Of a stretch of 64,000 nt of DNA, positions 11,819-22,746 are shown piece after piece (the stretch's first letter is position 1; every line of letters starts with the position of its first letter). The position numbers and the translations under genes are program-made. Source of the stretch: Cyclaneusma minus (Eukaryota; Ascomycota; Leotiomycetes; Marthamycetales; Marthamycetaceae); assembly GCA_037179335.1 (NCBI GenBank), contig JAKZHN010000018.1, positions 496,001 to 560,000 of the forward strand, written 5' to 3'. Under the pieces are notes generated by a model, which was not told the DNA's origin, searched no databases, and was given only the letters and a program-made list of their open reading frames with translations.

Positions 11819-12441
11819 GTACTATGCAACAGAAAATTGCGACAACTTCAGAGTTCAATGAGGCGGGATTGGAAGATCTGAGGCTGGCCTGCACGGCAGC
11901 TTTGTGTGTGTTGGATGGCGAGGGGGCTGATGAGTGTGTGTGGCGACTCTGGGCGTTTGTGAGGACGCAACTTGATTGGACTGAATGTCTTTAGGGTGTT
12001 GGTCTTTTGTGGTTCCGAGGGGGGAGTGTTCCATGGTTGGTGAAAACGGGGGTAAAGGGGCCGCGGTTGGGCTTCCATAAAGCTGTTCTTAACAGTGCGA
12101 CGAATCCAGGGCTATTTTAGTGACTGGACCACTCACTATTGCGCAGGTACTTTATGCGACCGGTAGCCTGGTACGTTGGATTAGGGCTAAGGAGCGCTCC
12201 ATGCGACTGATAGCATAGAGCTGACCATACATGTACCTCATAAATCGGTACGAAGGTCACGTAGTCATGCGAAGTAAAGGGATTTAGTGGTACACAGGGT
12301 ACTATTCTACATCATCCCAAGCTAGGTAGTCCTACATGCTTCAGCATCCACTTCAGTAGGGCTCATAATTATCTAGTAAACCTGGATAGTTGACTATCTT
12401 TCCAGTGTCGAGCACGATGTTGGCAGGAGCATCGAGCAGAA
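11819..12441. other. Intergenic, no gene seen
   Basis: 5' flank of the tRNA and 3' flank of the RBM25-like gene. An open frame on the minus strand (11848-12078) has no recognisable features. Confidence 0.5.
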
Positions 12442-14972
12442 TCAAGCCGAAAGACCACGCTTCTCGCTCTCGGAGAAGAAAATAATCATCCTCCACAGCT
12501 TCTTCACCAGCGCTCCTGCTTCCTCGTCGAGTGCCTGCAATAAGTGTCAGCTTCAAGCCATAACATGGTAGAAAAAAAGCAGAGGCAATATGTTCGCAAA
12601 ATAAGATGAGGAGGTGAAAAAACTTACGCCTTCCAACTGCTCAACCAACTCGCCCGGCCCGCCTCTCTTCCTCAAGTGATCTTCCACAACCTCCACCAGC
12701 AACTGCTCCTGGACACCCAGATACTCCATAATCTTCTTCTCCACAAATGGCCGCAGCTTCTCGACGATAATCGCCTCGTCCACATAATCCCACTTGACCT
12801 CCCATTTCCACAGACCTTCCTGATCGTTAGGAATCTCTTGTGCAAGTTGCTTAATAGCCTGCTCGCGCTCTTCGTCTGACATAGAAGCATTCGTAATAGC
12901 GTCGAACTTGATAGGAATAAGCTGGCGCCTTGAAGTATCGGCTTCTTCCTCGTCTTCAAGCAATCCTTCCACTTCGGCCACAGTACGACGCGCAGAAGTA
13001 GCTTTCTGTGCCTTTTGGGCTGCTGCGCCAAGGGACAGTTTGAATGGCTGCTGCGTGACAACGCCTCCTGGCCGGCTAGCAGCGCGGTTCTCGAGCTCTT
13101 CGGCCTGGCGCTCAAGGAATGAATCGGCCATGCCACGCGCCTGCTCCTGGTCGGCCATCTCGCGCTTCTTCTCATGGGCTTCTTCCTGGCGATCACGTTC
13201 ATCGGCAGCTTGCTCGCGTGCGCGAAAGGCGGCACGGTTTCGGATCCAGATGCTGCGGTCATTGTAGTAGTCTTCGACACGGCGCGAAGCTTCGAGGTCA
13301 TCATTCCAATCACGTAAACGCTGAGCCATTTTCTCGCGCTCTTTTTCAGCGTTGAGAGCGTCTTCTTCGTCACGCTCTTTCTCGCGCTGCACGGCGGCGG
13401 TGCGAGAACGCTCGCGGTTGAGCCAACGCCGTTCTTGGTCGAGGTATTGCTTCTCTTGCTCGGCTTCGTGCTTGGCTTTGCGCCGGCGCTCGAGCTCTTC
13501 GTCGCTGGCGTCGCTGTCCTCATCGTCTCGGTTGATCCAGGCATTGCCCCGGGAATCACCATTGATGCCGCTGCCGTTGACAAAGCTGACCCCTTTCTGG
13601 TAGTCCCGGGGGATTTGTGATCCTTTGGGTCCAGATGGAGCGTTAGGTACGCTGCGGTCTCGAGGGCCAAGAGGAATGTTATTTGTTCCTCCTGCTGCCG
13701 GTGGAGGGGAGGCGAGACGTGATGGTCTAGGAGCACCGTTTCTTTGGCGCTCCAGGGCTTCCATTTCTTCTTCGCGCTTCAATCGCTCCATATCTCTTCG
13801 ATTGCTTCGATCTCTGAATGCGGCAATTTCTTCCGCGACAGTGGCACGCATCTCCGCTGGAATATCTGAAAGCTCATCGTCCACGGCAATGGGTATGTTG
13901 ACAACTTCTACGTTCTCGGCTTTGACGCCGTCTGCATCTTGCATCGTAGTATCTCCATCCATAACCTCGGACTTGACGAATGTAGGAGGATAGAATAACT
14001 CTTGAATAGCCGTCTTCAAACTCAGTCGAGCAGAGTCAAGTCGGGCTTGCGTCGCAGCAGGATCTTCATCACCCCTGTTTGCTTGATATTGTTCCAGGTA
14101 ATTGAGCGAGTTGTCATCGACAAACACCAGCAGTTTTGCCTTTTCAACCTCTTCTTCCTCTTTGTCATCTTCGTCTTTTTTGACTTTGGGGGATTGCTTC
14201 TTCTTTGGTATCTCGATATCCTTCAGTACCTCTACGGCAGTGCTTAAGCTTTCTGGGTCCTCGAACTGTGCGAAACCGAATGTGCATGGCTTGCCATTGG
14301 CGTCAACTGCGCGGTCCCACCTCCGTAGACGGCCCGCCGAACTCAGAATGCGTTCAACGCCTTCATCACCACCAACTCCGTCGGTAATGTTGCCGATAAA
14401 TATCGTCCGAACGATCTCATCTTTCGTAGGAGGCACCAGAGCCATCATGCTCTCTCGTAATGCCTGTCGCTGTTGATCCATCCCCCTTTCCATGCCCAGC
14501 CCAGCCCTACCACCCGCAGAATCCATGCGACTGTCCCTTCGATCTCCAGCAGCGCCAGTCGCAGGTGTCGCTGGTTTTGATGGGCCAGTGCCCAAGCGGA
14601 TTACGGGGGCGGAAAAGTTGATGTTCGGCATGTTTGGAGGGCCTTGGAAACTCGCTGGGAGGCCCATTGGTCGCGTAGCCTGCTGCTGGTTGGCTTGCTG
14701 TACACCTGGAGGAGGAGCTGTACCTGGCGCAGACATTCCAGGTGGAGGACCTAGTTTCGAGAGAACGTTAGCCAGACCTCAACCTGTTCATCCAAGAATT
14801 GCCTACCCATTCCCGGTGGAGGCCCCATGCCCGGGGGAGCTCCGGCAGCGCCAGGGAAGCTGCCAAATCCTGGTGGTCGTCCATAAGGCGACTCTGTAGA
14901 AGTTTTGATCAGTATGGATTCACCTCACTTGTATTCGGCGCAAAACTTACGTCCGTAAGGGTTGAACGCCAT
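12442..14972 (-). CDS. RBM25-like splicing factor (RRM + PWI)
   Basis: Nuclear RNA-binding protein of the RBM25/Snu71 group, associated with U1 snRNP and splice-site choice. Start ATG 14972 gives MAFNPYG, an intron, SPYGRPPGFGSFPGAAGAPP, an intron, then the long exon from PPPGMSAPGTAPPPG. An RRM lies about 140-210 residues in (RTIFIGNITDG, CTFGFAQFED). The middle is an extended Arg/Glu/Asp-rich helical region (REKERDEEDALNAEKEREKM), typical of RBM25. The C-terminal PWI domain reads GLWKWEVKWDYVDEAIIVEK, RPFVEKKIMEYLG and VEDHLRKRGGPGELVEQLEG. The last exon (ALDEEAGALVKKLWRMIIFF to the stop at 12442) completes PWI. The intron near 12540-12625 is required to remove a hydrophobic readthrough. 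About 770 residues. Confidence 0.9.
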
Positions 14973-15280
14973 GGCTTGATATTGCGGATGCAACGCGATC
15001 TGAAGGAGAACGGATAAAAAGAGAACGTATAGCCAAGGTCGAACAGGGCCAGAGTTTCTTTTGCGGTCTTGAGAGTTGAGAGCTTTTGCTCCACGACGAG
15101 ATGCGCGACAGGCAAGGCTGGAGCTCGGCTGGTCCGTGCGCACTAGCGCTCAATTCTCAATATCACCGAGAGCCAACTTCATCGGTCGTCAACGGAATCT
15201 CCAGTTTCGACGACCTCCGTTCGCAAAGGTACGCTAAATACCCAATTGAAATCAGCCGCTGTTCTAACCGTCTCAGGGAA
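14973..15280. promoter_or_regulatory. Divergent promoter RBM25-like/bS21m
   Basis: 308 bp between outward start codons. The frame of the bS21m gene is open upstream into this interval, but the codons there do not resemble the protein. Confidence 0.5.
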
Positions 15281-16054
15281 ATGGAGCTCCGAAGGGTAGC
15301 AGACGTCGCATTGCGAGGGCATCCCTCTCCAATCGCCGCCTTCCTGGCCCCTTCTACAACCTCGTCATGTCTGGCAGCATGTCGACGACGAACAACTCCC
15401 TTCACCCAACCTACACAGCGATACCTCTCATCCTCCGCAAGTCTACTAGTATCTAAGAGCTTTGGCGCAGCAACTACCACCTCCGCTCCATCTCCAAACA
15501 CTACCGATGAGGCCGCAAAGCCTCAGAACGCTGAAGAAGCGGGCGAGAAATTAAGCTGGATCAATTCAACCGGCCTCGCGAAGCGAACCAGCAGATTCTC
15601 CTTACCCAGAGCCCAGACCGAGAACCGCGCCAGCTCTCCCAATGCGTTGCGCTCCTCGAAACTCGACAGTCTCAAGATCGGCTCAGGTGGCAGAGTGTCC
15701 GGTGCCTTGTCGTCGCAGACAGCCGTCGATATCACCGATATAAGCAAGGTTCTCAGTGATTCCCTTGACCAGTCTGCCGCCATATCACAGGTCCCGCTGC
15801 GACTTAGGCCAACATTGGGACGCACCGTGATGGTAGACAACGACAAGAATACTGATGTCGCCAAGGCTTTTACATTGCTGGAGCAGAGCTGTGCGAAGAA
15901 CAGGGTCAGGGCGGATTTTACGAAGCAACGATTCCATGAGAGGCCGGGTCTGAAGAGGAAGAGGCTTAAGAGCCAGAGGTGGAGGAAGCGCTTCATGGAG
16001 GGCTTCAAGCATGTTATCAAGAGGGTTAAGACGCTCAAGCATCAGGGGTGGTAG
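15281..16054 (+). CDS. MRP21: Mitochondrial small ribosomal subunit protein bS21m
   Basis: Component of the mitochondrial 37S small subunit, homologous to bacterial S21. The diagnostic C-terminus reads LEQSCAKNRVRADFTKQRFH then ERPGLKRKRLKSQRWRKRFM and ends KTLKHQGW, matching fungal Mrp21. The N-terminal part is a basic, Ser/Ala-rich presequence with the arginines expected of a matrix-targeting signal. I chose ATG 15281 (MELRRVADVALRG), which gives 257 residues; the frame stays open to 15086, but that stretch is not conserved-looking. It has no intron. It is head to head with the RBM25-like gene and convergent with the enoyl-CoA hydratase, about 150 bp apart. Confidence 0.93.
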   Translation: MELRRVADVALRGHPSPIAAFLAPSTTSSCLAACRRRTTPFTQPTQRYLSSSASLLVSKSFGAATTTSAPSPNTTDEAAKPQNAEEAGEKLSWINSTGLAKRTSRFSLPRAQTENRASSPNALRSSKLDSLKIGSGGRVSGALSSQTAVDITDISKVLSDSLDQSAAISQVPLRLRPTLGRTVMVDNDKNTDVAKAFTLLEQSCAKNRVRADFTKQRFHERPGLKRKRLKSQRWRKRFMEGFKHVIKRVKTLKHQGW

Positions 16055-16203
16055 AGGGCCTCTGTACAAATAAAACTGTACAATATTGCATCCAAAAAAC
16101 ACATTGGGCGGCCATTTCTCTACAAAGCCGCCGGTCTGAGAAGATATCATGCCCCTTTACATCCAACACAGTCTTTCCTCCCCTTTCCCTATCCCTATAT
16201 TTC

Positions 16204-17379
16204 TCAAAGCTTACTAGGCACCCACCTCGGCTTCCTCTTCTCAACAAACGCCTTCAACCCCTCCGCCAAATTCTCCCCATCCTGCATCTTCGGATACCAC
16301 TCCTCAGCAATCTTCCTCGTCCCCTCCTCCACCCCAACCCCCTCCCACCCCATCTTAATCCCTTCCCTTGACACAATCACACTATCCGGACTATTCTCCG
16401 CCACCAACTCCGCCATCTCCACCGCCTTCCTCACCACCTCTCCCGCCTCGCCCTCCACCACAGCATTAACAAGCCCCCACTCCCTCGCCTCCGCCGCCCC
16501 CAACGTCCTCCCCGTCAGCGCCATCTCCATCGCCCTCTGCTTCCCCACCGTCCTCACCAATCTAGTAAGTGCTCCAGCGATAGCCACGACGCCGCGTTTT
16601 ACTTCTGGTAAAGCAAAGGTTGCGTTCGAAGAGGCAACGACAATATCGCAGTTTATGGTCATTTCGCAGCCGCCGCCGAAACAAATGCCGTTTACGGCGG
16701 CAATGATGGGTTTGCGACCGCTGCGGCGTGAGAGGCCGCCGAAGCCGGACGTGGGCATGATGCGGGCTTTGCTGGGGTCGGAGGAGGCGGCTTGTGAGTT
16801 CCATTCTTTGAGGTCGGCGCCGGCGCAGCTGGGGAATGAGGTGTTAGTGTGGGCTTTAGGGGGATGTGAGGGGCCTTGGGGAGGTTTGGGGGATGAATGT
16901 GTGGAGTGTTCTGGGTGTAAAGATGGGGATGAGAGGTTCAATGGCGGAGAGCCTAAGGGAAGATAGGGGGAAGGGAACGTACAAGGCCCTTCCCGTACCG
17001 GTTATGATACCGCAGCGGAGGGAAGGCTCATTGTCCATCCATTCAAATAGTGCATGAAGTTGCCAACTATGCGTGAGATATTAGCTAGTAAATTCATCGC
17101 AGCGTCCAATATACATCAGAAGCGAACAAGTAACAGTGAAACACCCATTAGAGACAATGTGAGCAGGCCCTTCGAAGCTTATACAATCTTCTTGTACTTT
17201 TACGGATCTCCAGACGGGTTCATCAACAATCAGCTGACTTACTGGCCGGCCATATTTATACAGTTCAGAGTACGGGGGCGATTGAGTGTTACTAAAAGGA
17301 TAGTTGGGGTAGGAAAAGAGACGATAGCATTTTCGACCGCCGGAGGAGGGGTTTGGAAATTGGGAGTTTGGGAAGACAT
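16204..17379 (-). CDS. Peroxisomal enoyl-CoA hydratase/isomerase (crotonase)
   Basis: Crotonase-fold enzyme acting on acyl-CoA, probably in peroxisomal beta-oxidation or amino-acid catabolism. Start 17379 gives MSSQTPNFQTPPPAVENAIV and TPTILLVTLNRPRTLNCINM. After one intron comes LHALFEWMDNEPSLRCGIIT, and after a second FCAGADLKEWN, the oxyanion-hole CAGADL. GICFGGGCEMTINCDIVVAS carries one catalytic Glu (GGGCE), and FALPEVKRGVVAIAG carries the second. The last three residues are SKL, a canonical PTS1 peroxisomal signal. Length is about 280-300 residues, normal. An in-frame upstream extension to 17652 looks non-coding. The exact substrate cannot be told from sequence. Confidence 0.92.
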
Positions 17380-17924
17380 GTTGTTTTGGGAGTTGGAGCG
17401 GAGACGGCGGGAGCGAGTTTCTGTTTGGAAGACGAGGACGGGGATCGGGCCTTGAAGGAGGTAGTTTTTGAAACGTGGGTCATTCATGGGATGGGACTGG
17501 AACAAGAACCGGCAGTGAAATCTGTAGATTTGATTGTTCTGCTTGGGATCAAGTTGTGTTAAGCTCGTATGTTTTGGGGAGGTAGAAGGATAGCTCCGAG
17601 GGAGCAGTGGGGTAGCTTGGGCCGAGGTTGCACTAGGTGTGAGCCCCTGCAATTACTATCCACCCCTTGGGAATATATGTGCTTGGACATGAGCCACCGG
17701 GTAGTTTTTTTTTGGAAGCTTTGATGGAGACAATTGAATGTCATTATGTGACAGCGAATAGAGAACTTGAATCTGGTCGATGGTGAACAACTTCAATGTG
17801 GCTGGTGGGGCCGCGTCCCAGCTGCGTCATCAACGACAAGACCCTTTTAGACTTTCTCTCAAAAAAACATAGGTACATAAACGTCCTCGCAACTTGCGAA
17901 GCACCCCCAGAACTACCCAACAAC
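17380..17924. promoter_or_regulatory. Divergent promoter region
   Basis: 545 bp between the enoyl-CoA hydratase start (-) and the phosphatase start (+). No separate gene is seen. Confidence 0.5.
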
Positions 17925-18517
17925 ATGACGACCATAGCTACTCTACCTCGACTCTCTGGAGCCGCTCTGTCCTCCCTGATCCTCGCTCAAACCGCCTCCA
18001 GTAACCCCACGTATGCGATCATCGATGTCCGAGACGATGGTCTGTATTCTACCACGCCCCATCTCCCCCAGAACTATCTGCTGATTCTGCTCGAACAGAT
18101 CACATCGGCGGACACATTCGCGGCTCCCAACACTTCCCCTCCAGTACCCTGGACTACAAAATCCCCGAACTAGTGCGCAAACTCCAAGACAAAGACATCG
18201 TCATCTTCCACTGTGCTCTCTCGCAACAACGAGGCCCCAGCGCCGCCTTACGTTACCTTCGCGAACGAGAAAGATTGCTGGGTTCGAATATCACGACTGC
18301 TGCTACGGTGGGAGAAGCGATGAAGAAGTCAAGAGAGGAAAATGAAAAGAAAGAGGACGAAGAGAAGGCCTGGGAAGATGTTGCTCAGGGAGAGGGGAAG
18401 AAAGAGCAGAAAGTTTATGTGCTGGATAGGGGTTTTGTGGGCTGGCAGGAGAAATATGGTACGGATGAGAGGCTGACTGAGGGTTATGTGAAAGATTTAT
18501 GGGCCGAGGGGTATTAG
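17925..18517 (+). CDS. CDC25/rhodanese-type small phosphatase (Ibp1/Ych1-like)
   Basis: Single rhodanese domain with the CDC25-family active site. Exon 1 (17925-18039) ends in the YAIIDVRDD strand. An intron (18040-18098, ending gaacag) follows. Exon 2 (18099-18517) begins DHIGGHIRGSQHFPS, the rhodanese motif, then DIVIFHCALSQQRGPSAA, the HC-x5-R phosphatase/reductase loop. The joined protein is 177 residues, the size of yeast Ych1 and fission-yeast Ibp1. A Lys/Glu-rich insertion lies at about residues 110-135. YVLDRGFVGWQEKYG is the family's C-terminal segment. Arsenate reductase activity (Acr2-like) is an alternative for this family. It is head to head with the enoyl-CoA hydratase. Confidence 0.88.
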
Positions 18518-19116
18518 GCAGTGATCAGGTCACGCCAAGATGTGCCATGAGAGACTGCGCCGCATAAGCATATCCTCGTCCCGGAAAGGTGTCTATGGAG
18601 TTTGGGGCCGTTCCATTATCGATCCGGGGGAAGTTTCACGGTCTAAATGGAAAAGAAAAAGTCTTTGGCCGCAAGCGAGGAGTTCGGCGTGCTCCTCTGA
18701 AATTGTAAGTAAACACGGCCCAGGAAGGACACATCACAAGAAACCATCGAATGCAAAACGTTGAACGAGTAATGACTGTGGAATTCGGCCCCAGACTACC
18801 AGAGTTGAACAGTTGTGGTTTTCCAATCAGGCTTCCCCCCTTCTTCAGGCGTCAGGCTAAGGCGCTCGCTACCAGACCACGGTCAGTCCAGATTCCCTCA
18901 CTCCACAATATCTCGACGATACCTGGAGTGACGCACATACTCAACCATGGTATTCAATCAAGTAGCAAAGACAAAAGCCAGATAGGTAGCTATGGTGACG
19001 CCTGCATAAGAAGTGCGAGATACAAAAGGCTTCCACTGCCTTTCTAACCCCCTCTTCCCCGCAATCCTTCCCGCCACTCGAAACACCCCCCGTCGACCCC
19101 CGCGATCAGAGTCAAG
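18518..19116. other. Intergenic, no gene seen
   Basis: Likely the 3' end of the phosphatase gene and the promoter of the next gene. An upstream exon of the next gene cannot be excluded. Confidence 0.45.
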
Positions 19117-20166
19117 ATGATCATCCCTGAACACCTCCGACCGTCTCACGCTCCAAACAACGATTATTATCGTGATGGTCCAAAATACGACTTGGGCTCA
19201 TTCATAGCCCCGACCGATCTTCTTCCTTGCCTTGCCTGGGACAGCGATGGTACCTGCTCCTGGCCTCCAAACGCCGACGTGGCTCCTCAATTCAAGCATA
19301 TTGAGAGGCGTGCTGAAGCGAATATGAAAGCCACTTCTGAATCAGCCGAGGAATCAGAGGCGACGGGAGGATCATCTTCAGGGGGATCATCGACCGAGGA
19401 AGAGCAAGACCCAGACTCCGATCCTTCGTCACCCACCTCAAATGGGCGACCACCTCCACGGCCTATGGGAAACGGAGGACCACCCCCACCGCCCCTGGGA
19501 AACGGCGTTCCACCACCACCACCACCACCCGGTCCAGACGACAGCACCTCGCCATCTAGATCGGACTCAAGATACGACTGGGGAACGATGTGGCCCATTG
19601 CCCTAGTCTTCGGGGTTCTTGCAGTTGTCTGTGTCATTCTCGGGCTCTACGCCATGTTCTCGCCAAAAATGAAAGCTCGTCGAAAGAGCAGGCGTAAAAG
19701 CGCAACACCCAGACTCGACAGGAATAATTCCACACGACCGGTCGAGACGCAAGTTCTTCCCCTAGCCACGGAGCCTAATAGACAACGTCAGAACGACTTT
19801 TGTCAACCTCCTCCTGAGTATAGGAAAGAGCCTCAACCAGGACATACTACGACTCCAGAGGTGTCCGTGCGTCCAATCGCGACTCCTGCTTCGGTCTATT
19901 CCCCACCAGCGTTCGATAACTCGATGGTGAGTCTGCTGTCGCCGTTGGCTCAAAATCCTCCTACACCACACCATCCCCATCATCGTCATGGTCCTCCTCC
20001 TCCACCGGAGCCAGTTCATCATCCTCATCACCATACACCGGGGCCAGCTCGACAGCCGTCGCCAGTGCATCATCACACACCGGTCGTACATCACGCGCCG
20101 GCAGTGCATCATCATGCACCAACTTTTCATCACAGCGCGCCCATGTCGTTTCATCATCATCACTAG
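19117..20166 (+). CDS. Pro/His-rich single-span membrane protein with PPxY motif
   Basis: Unrecognised 349-residue protein. The N-terminal part has two cysteines (CLAWDSDGTC), then an acidic Ser/Glu segment and three Gly/Pro repeats (PPPRPMGNGG, PPPPPLGNGV, PPPPPPPGPD). One membrane span (WPIALVFGVLAVVCVILGLY) sits at about 159-181, followed by a basic stop-transfer run (KARRKSRRKS), which predicts a cytosolic C-terminus. QPPPEY at about 230-235 is a PPxY motif, the ligand of WW-domain (Rsp5/Nedd4-type) ubiquitin ligases. The last about 75 residues are extremely His-rich and end in four histidines. No signal peptide is seen at this start, so a missing upstream exon is possible. The single long frame and codon pattern support coding. 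Confidence 0.72.
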   Translation: MIIPEHLRPSHAPNNDYYRDGPKYDLGSFIAPTDLLPCLAWDSDGTCSWPPNADVAPQFKHIERRAEANMKATSESAEESEATGGSSSGGSSTEEEQDPDSDPSSPTSNGRPPPRPMGNGGPPPPPLGNGVPPPPPPPGPDDSTSPSRSDSRYDWGTMWPIALVFGVLAVVCVILGLYAMFSPKMKARRKSRRKSATPRLDRNNSTRPVETQVLPLATEPNRQRQNDFCQPPPEYRKEPQPGHTTTPEVSVRPIATPASVYSPPAFDNSMVSLLSPLAQNPPTPHHPHHRHGPPPPPEPVHHPHHHTPGPARQPSPVHHHTPVVHHAPAVHHHAPTFHHSAPMSFHHHH

Positions 20167-20829
20167 ATGGTTCTGGAAGTCCTGCTCACTCCTTATCCGG
20201 GATCTCCACCGCAGTCTGTCAAGAATTCCCAGGCCAACAAGCTATGCGTCTGGGCGGACTGTTGTTGAGACCCGGGAATCCGAAAATCATCGGTAATAAT
20301 GGGGTTGTAGCTATGCTTTTGGTAACAGCTTCTTGAGACTTAATGATTGTACTACCGAAAAGGAGTTCTGGGAAGCACAATCACGTGCTATGAGCCTAGG
20401 ACATTATGACATATTTCCACATATTCCAGTTGGTTTATTTGGATCTCAGTCAACTTTACGGGAATGGCAAGATACAGACAGATGCTTGCGAATCTTTCGA
20501 GACCGTATAACGATTTCGTTTGTCAAAAGCGCGTTGGATGTTTTCCCAGATCTAGGAAATGAAGTCCATGAATAATGATATTGTTTACCCTCAGACTCGG
20601 AGGAATAGTCGACTTTTCCAATGACGTAGGCTGCTGAGGCGCCGCAGCTCGCACTTTTCGAGACACGCGGAATCATAAAAGATTCACATTGATCATGAGT
20701 AGAGGGCCCATCTGTTGAACATCCCGTAGCTCAATTGATGTTGCAGACCAGTCTACCCGCACTATCCAAGCTCTCCGTTTCCAACCGAATCGACTATCTT
20801 CCAAGTTTCTAATGTCAGTCTGCTACAGC
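20167..20829. other. Intergenic, no gene seen
   Basis: 3' flanks of the membrane-protein gene (+) and the repeat-protein gene (-). A short frame at 20333-20575 has no motif. Confidence 0.45.
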
Positions 20830-21255
20830 CTATCTCTGCCTCTGCCTCTCCTGCTTCTCCCTCCTCTCCCTGACCCTCCTCTCCTTGCTTTTAGTGCCAG
20901 CATCCATCATACCTTTAAACTCAATTTTTCTCTTCTCGACTGGGACTTGAGCTTCGTCTCGACGCTTCTGGCTTTCAAGTCCAGCCCTCTCCATCAGTTC
21001 CTTCCCCTCTCTCCTCTTTCTAGCTTCTTCTCGGTGCTTCCTGCTACCCTCTCCGGCGGCTTTCATCATGTCTTTCGATGTCTGCTGTTTCTCAGCTGCA
21101 ATGAGCTCGTCTCGGCGCGTCTTGCTATTCACTCCGGTTGCCTCCATTCGGCGTTTCTGGCCTGACTCTGCAGTTCCCACCAGCACATCTTCGAGGTTGA
21201 GAGCCTGGTCGAGACTGTTCTCGCTGTTTCCGCTGTTTCTCTCGCTGCCGGACAT
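20830..21255 (-). CDS. Small highly charged protein with internal repeats
   Basis: Unrecognised intronless 141-residue protein, rich in Arg, Lys and Glu and predicted helical. A motif of about 11 residues recurs five times with pattern A-G-x-x-S-x-K-x-R-R-(D/E)-E: ESGQKRRME, TGVNSKTRRDE, AGEGSRKHREE, AGLESQKRRDE and AGTKSKERRVR, at about residues 30, 40, 67, 91 and 119. The repeats are spaced 10-28 residues apart and linked by KDMMKAAG- and KGMMDAG-like phrases. This regular conservation within the frame supports real coding. It ends RQRQR. No signal peptide or membrane span is present. Function unknown. Confidence 0.6.
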   Translation of the reverse strand: MSGSERNSGNSENSLDQALNLEDVLVGTAESGQKRRMEATGVNSKTRRDELIAAEKQQTSKDMMKAAGEGSRKHREEARKRREGKELMERAGLESQKRRDEAQVPVEKRKIEFKGMMDAGTKSKERRVRERREKQERQRQR

Positions 21256-21601
21256 GGCGAGGTTGGAACTTGGAAGAGACTAAAACAGTAAGCAGAGTTG
21301 CGATAATGGCTATGTAGTCCAAGTACCTGAGTAGTGTAATGGGTCTTTTCGGGTAGGGTTCAATCTTGGTGGAAGGAATTTGCTCTGAAAGTACAACGCT
21401 TCAACTCAAGGATGAACACTTGGAGGGACTCGGAGGGATTGGAGGAGCTTGAAGGACCTTAGATGATAGAAAGGTTTTCTTTCAAGGATACGAGTAGAAG
21501 TGAGGGGGCCGAAATCGTAACAGGAGATGGAACATGATCTGACTTGAGGCAAGGGAAATTGTTGTAGAGCAGAGACTTTATAGCTCACTGGATGCGTGGT
21601 A

Positions 21602-21838
21602 TCTAGCAAGGCGTATTTGAGTCCTCGAATACTCTGTCTGCCTGGAGAGGATACCCACTTCTCCAATCTAACCGCCGTTGAGTTGCCACAAAGTTCAGAC
21701 TGTTTGAACCTGAATACATGTACCAACTCTAGCAAGGCATATTTACTTGAATACTACATCTGCCTGGAGAAGAATACCCACTTCTCCTATCTAACCGCCG
21801 CGGGATTTCCATGAAGATCACCTTGTTCGAACCTGAAT
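21602..21838. repeat. 126-bp tandem duplication, two diverged copies
   Basis: Copy 1 starts at 21602 and copy 2 at 21728; both open with tctagcaaggc and share tgcctggaga, tacccacttctcc, tctaaccgcc and gaacctgaata in the same order. Divergence is by scattered substitutions and small indels. The duplication lies upstream of the repeat-protein gene. Confidence 0.8.
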
Positions 21839-22746
21839 AGTGGGTCTGGGGCTGTTCAATGGGTCAACGCTGCAGCTTCTTGTTCGAGATACTACAACTA
21901 ACACACAGTAGGCTCTTGTTAAGATTCCATGACCAAGTTGCTGGTTCTCGTCATTCTGTGCAGTGCCTTTTTTGACTCTTTTGATATTGCTGTGGTATAA
22001 CGCGTTATGGGCTTTCGTACTTTAACCTATATGTCACATATATCATGACTAAGAAATTGTGACAACCGAGATGGATTATAAAAGCGACATCGAAAGTATA
22101 AACATTGCCGGGACTGTCACCTGTGACCTGAGCGCTTAGTCTTACGAAGTCGGTAGCTTCAGCGCTTGGCTTTCGCGCTTCCGACGGTCCTTTCTCGGAG
22201 ATCTGCTATTGCGAGTATGCCTGCGGCGTTCACACATGTAGCATGTGCAGTAGTAGAGTGCATATGTTGGTAGATTATCGATCTATTGATAGACATGGAG
22301 TCTCGGTCGAAGTTGACCTGGGTGTAACGGCGCCAACTTCACGTCCAATTGGAAGCTCCCCACTAGAAGTGGAGACTGGATGCGGCCCACATCAAGTTCC
22401 AACATACATGTACTTAGTTAATACATGTAGACGCCCACATCTCACTGAATCACACCCGGGAGGCCATCGACGCGACTAAATATCACGTCGCTGAGCAAAC
22501 ATTGCCAAGTCTTGCCGCCATGAGGTAATTCCTAGGTCCTTTGTGAATCACGGCTTCACCGCTGGTCCCTGAACCAGGACGATATCCGAGTGGCCAACAA
22601 TCAACCAACATTCAATCATCAGCAACTCCACGCCGAGTGCCTTTCTTCCAAGCACGAAAACGAAAAACCAAATTCTTAAACTTTCCCTTCTGAAGTCTAA
22701 ACCCCCTTCAAGCACTCTTGGTCTAGTTTTTATCGTGCTCGCCGCC
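21839..22746. other. Intergenic, no gene seen
   Basis: About 900 bp with no recognisable gene. It includes the promoter of the APH-like kinase gene at its right end. Confidence 0.45.
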
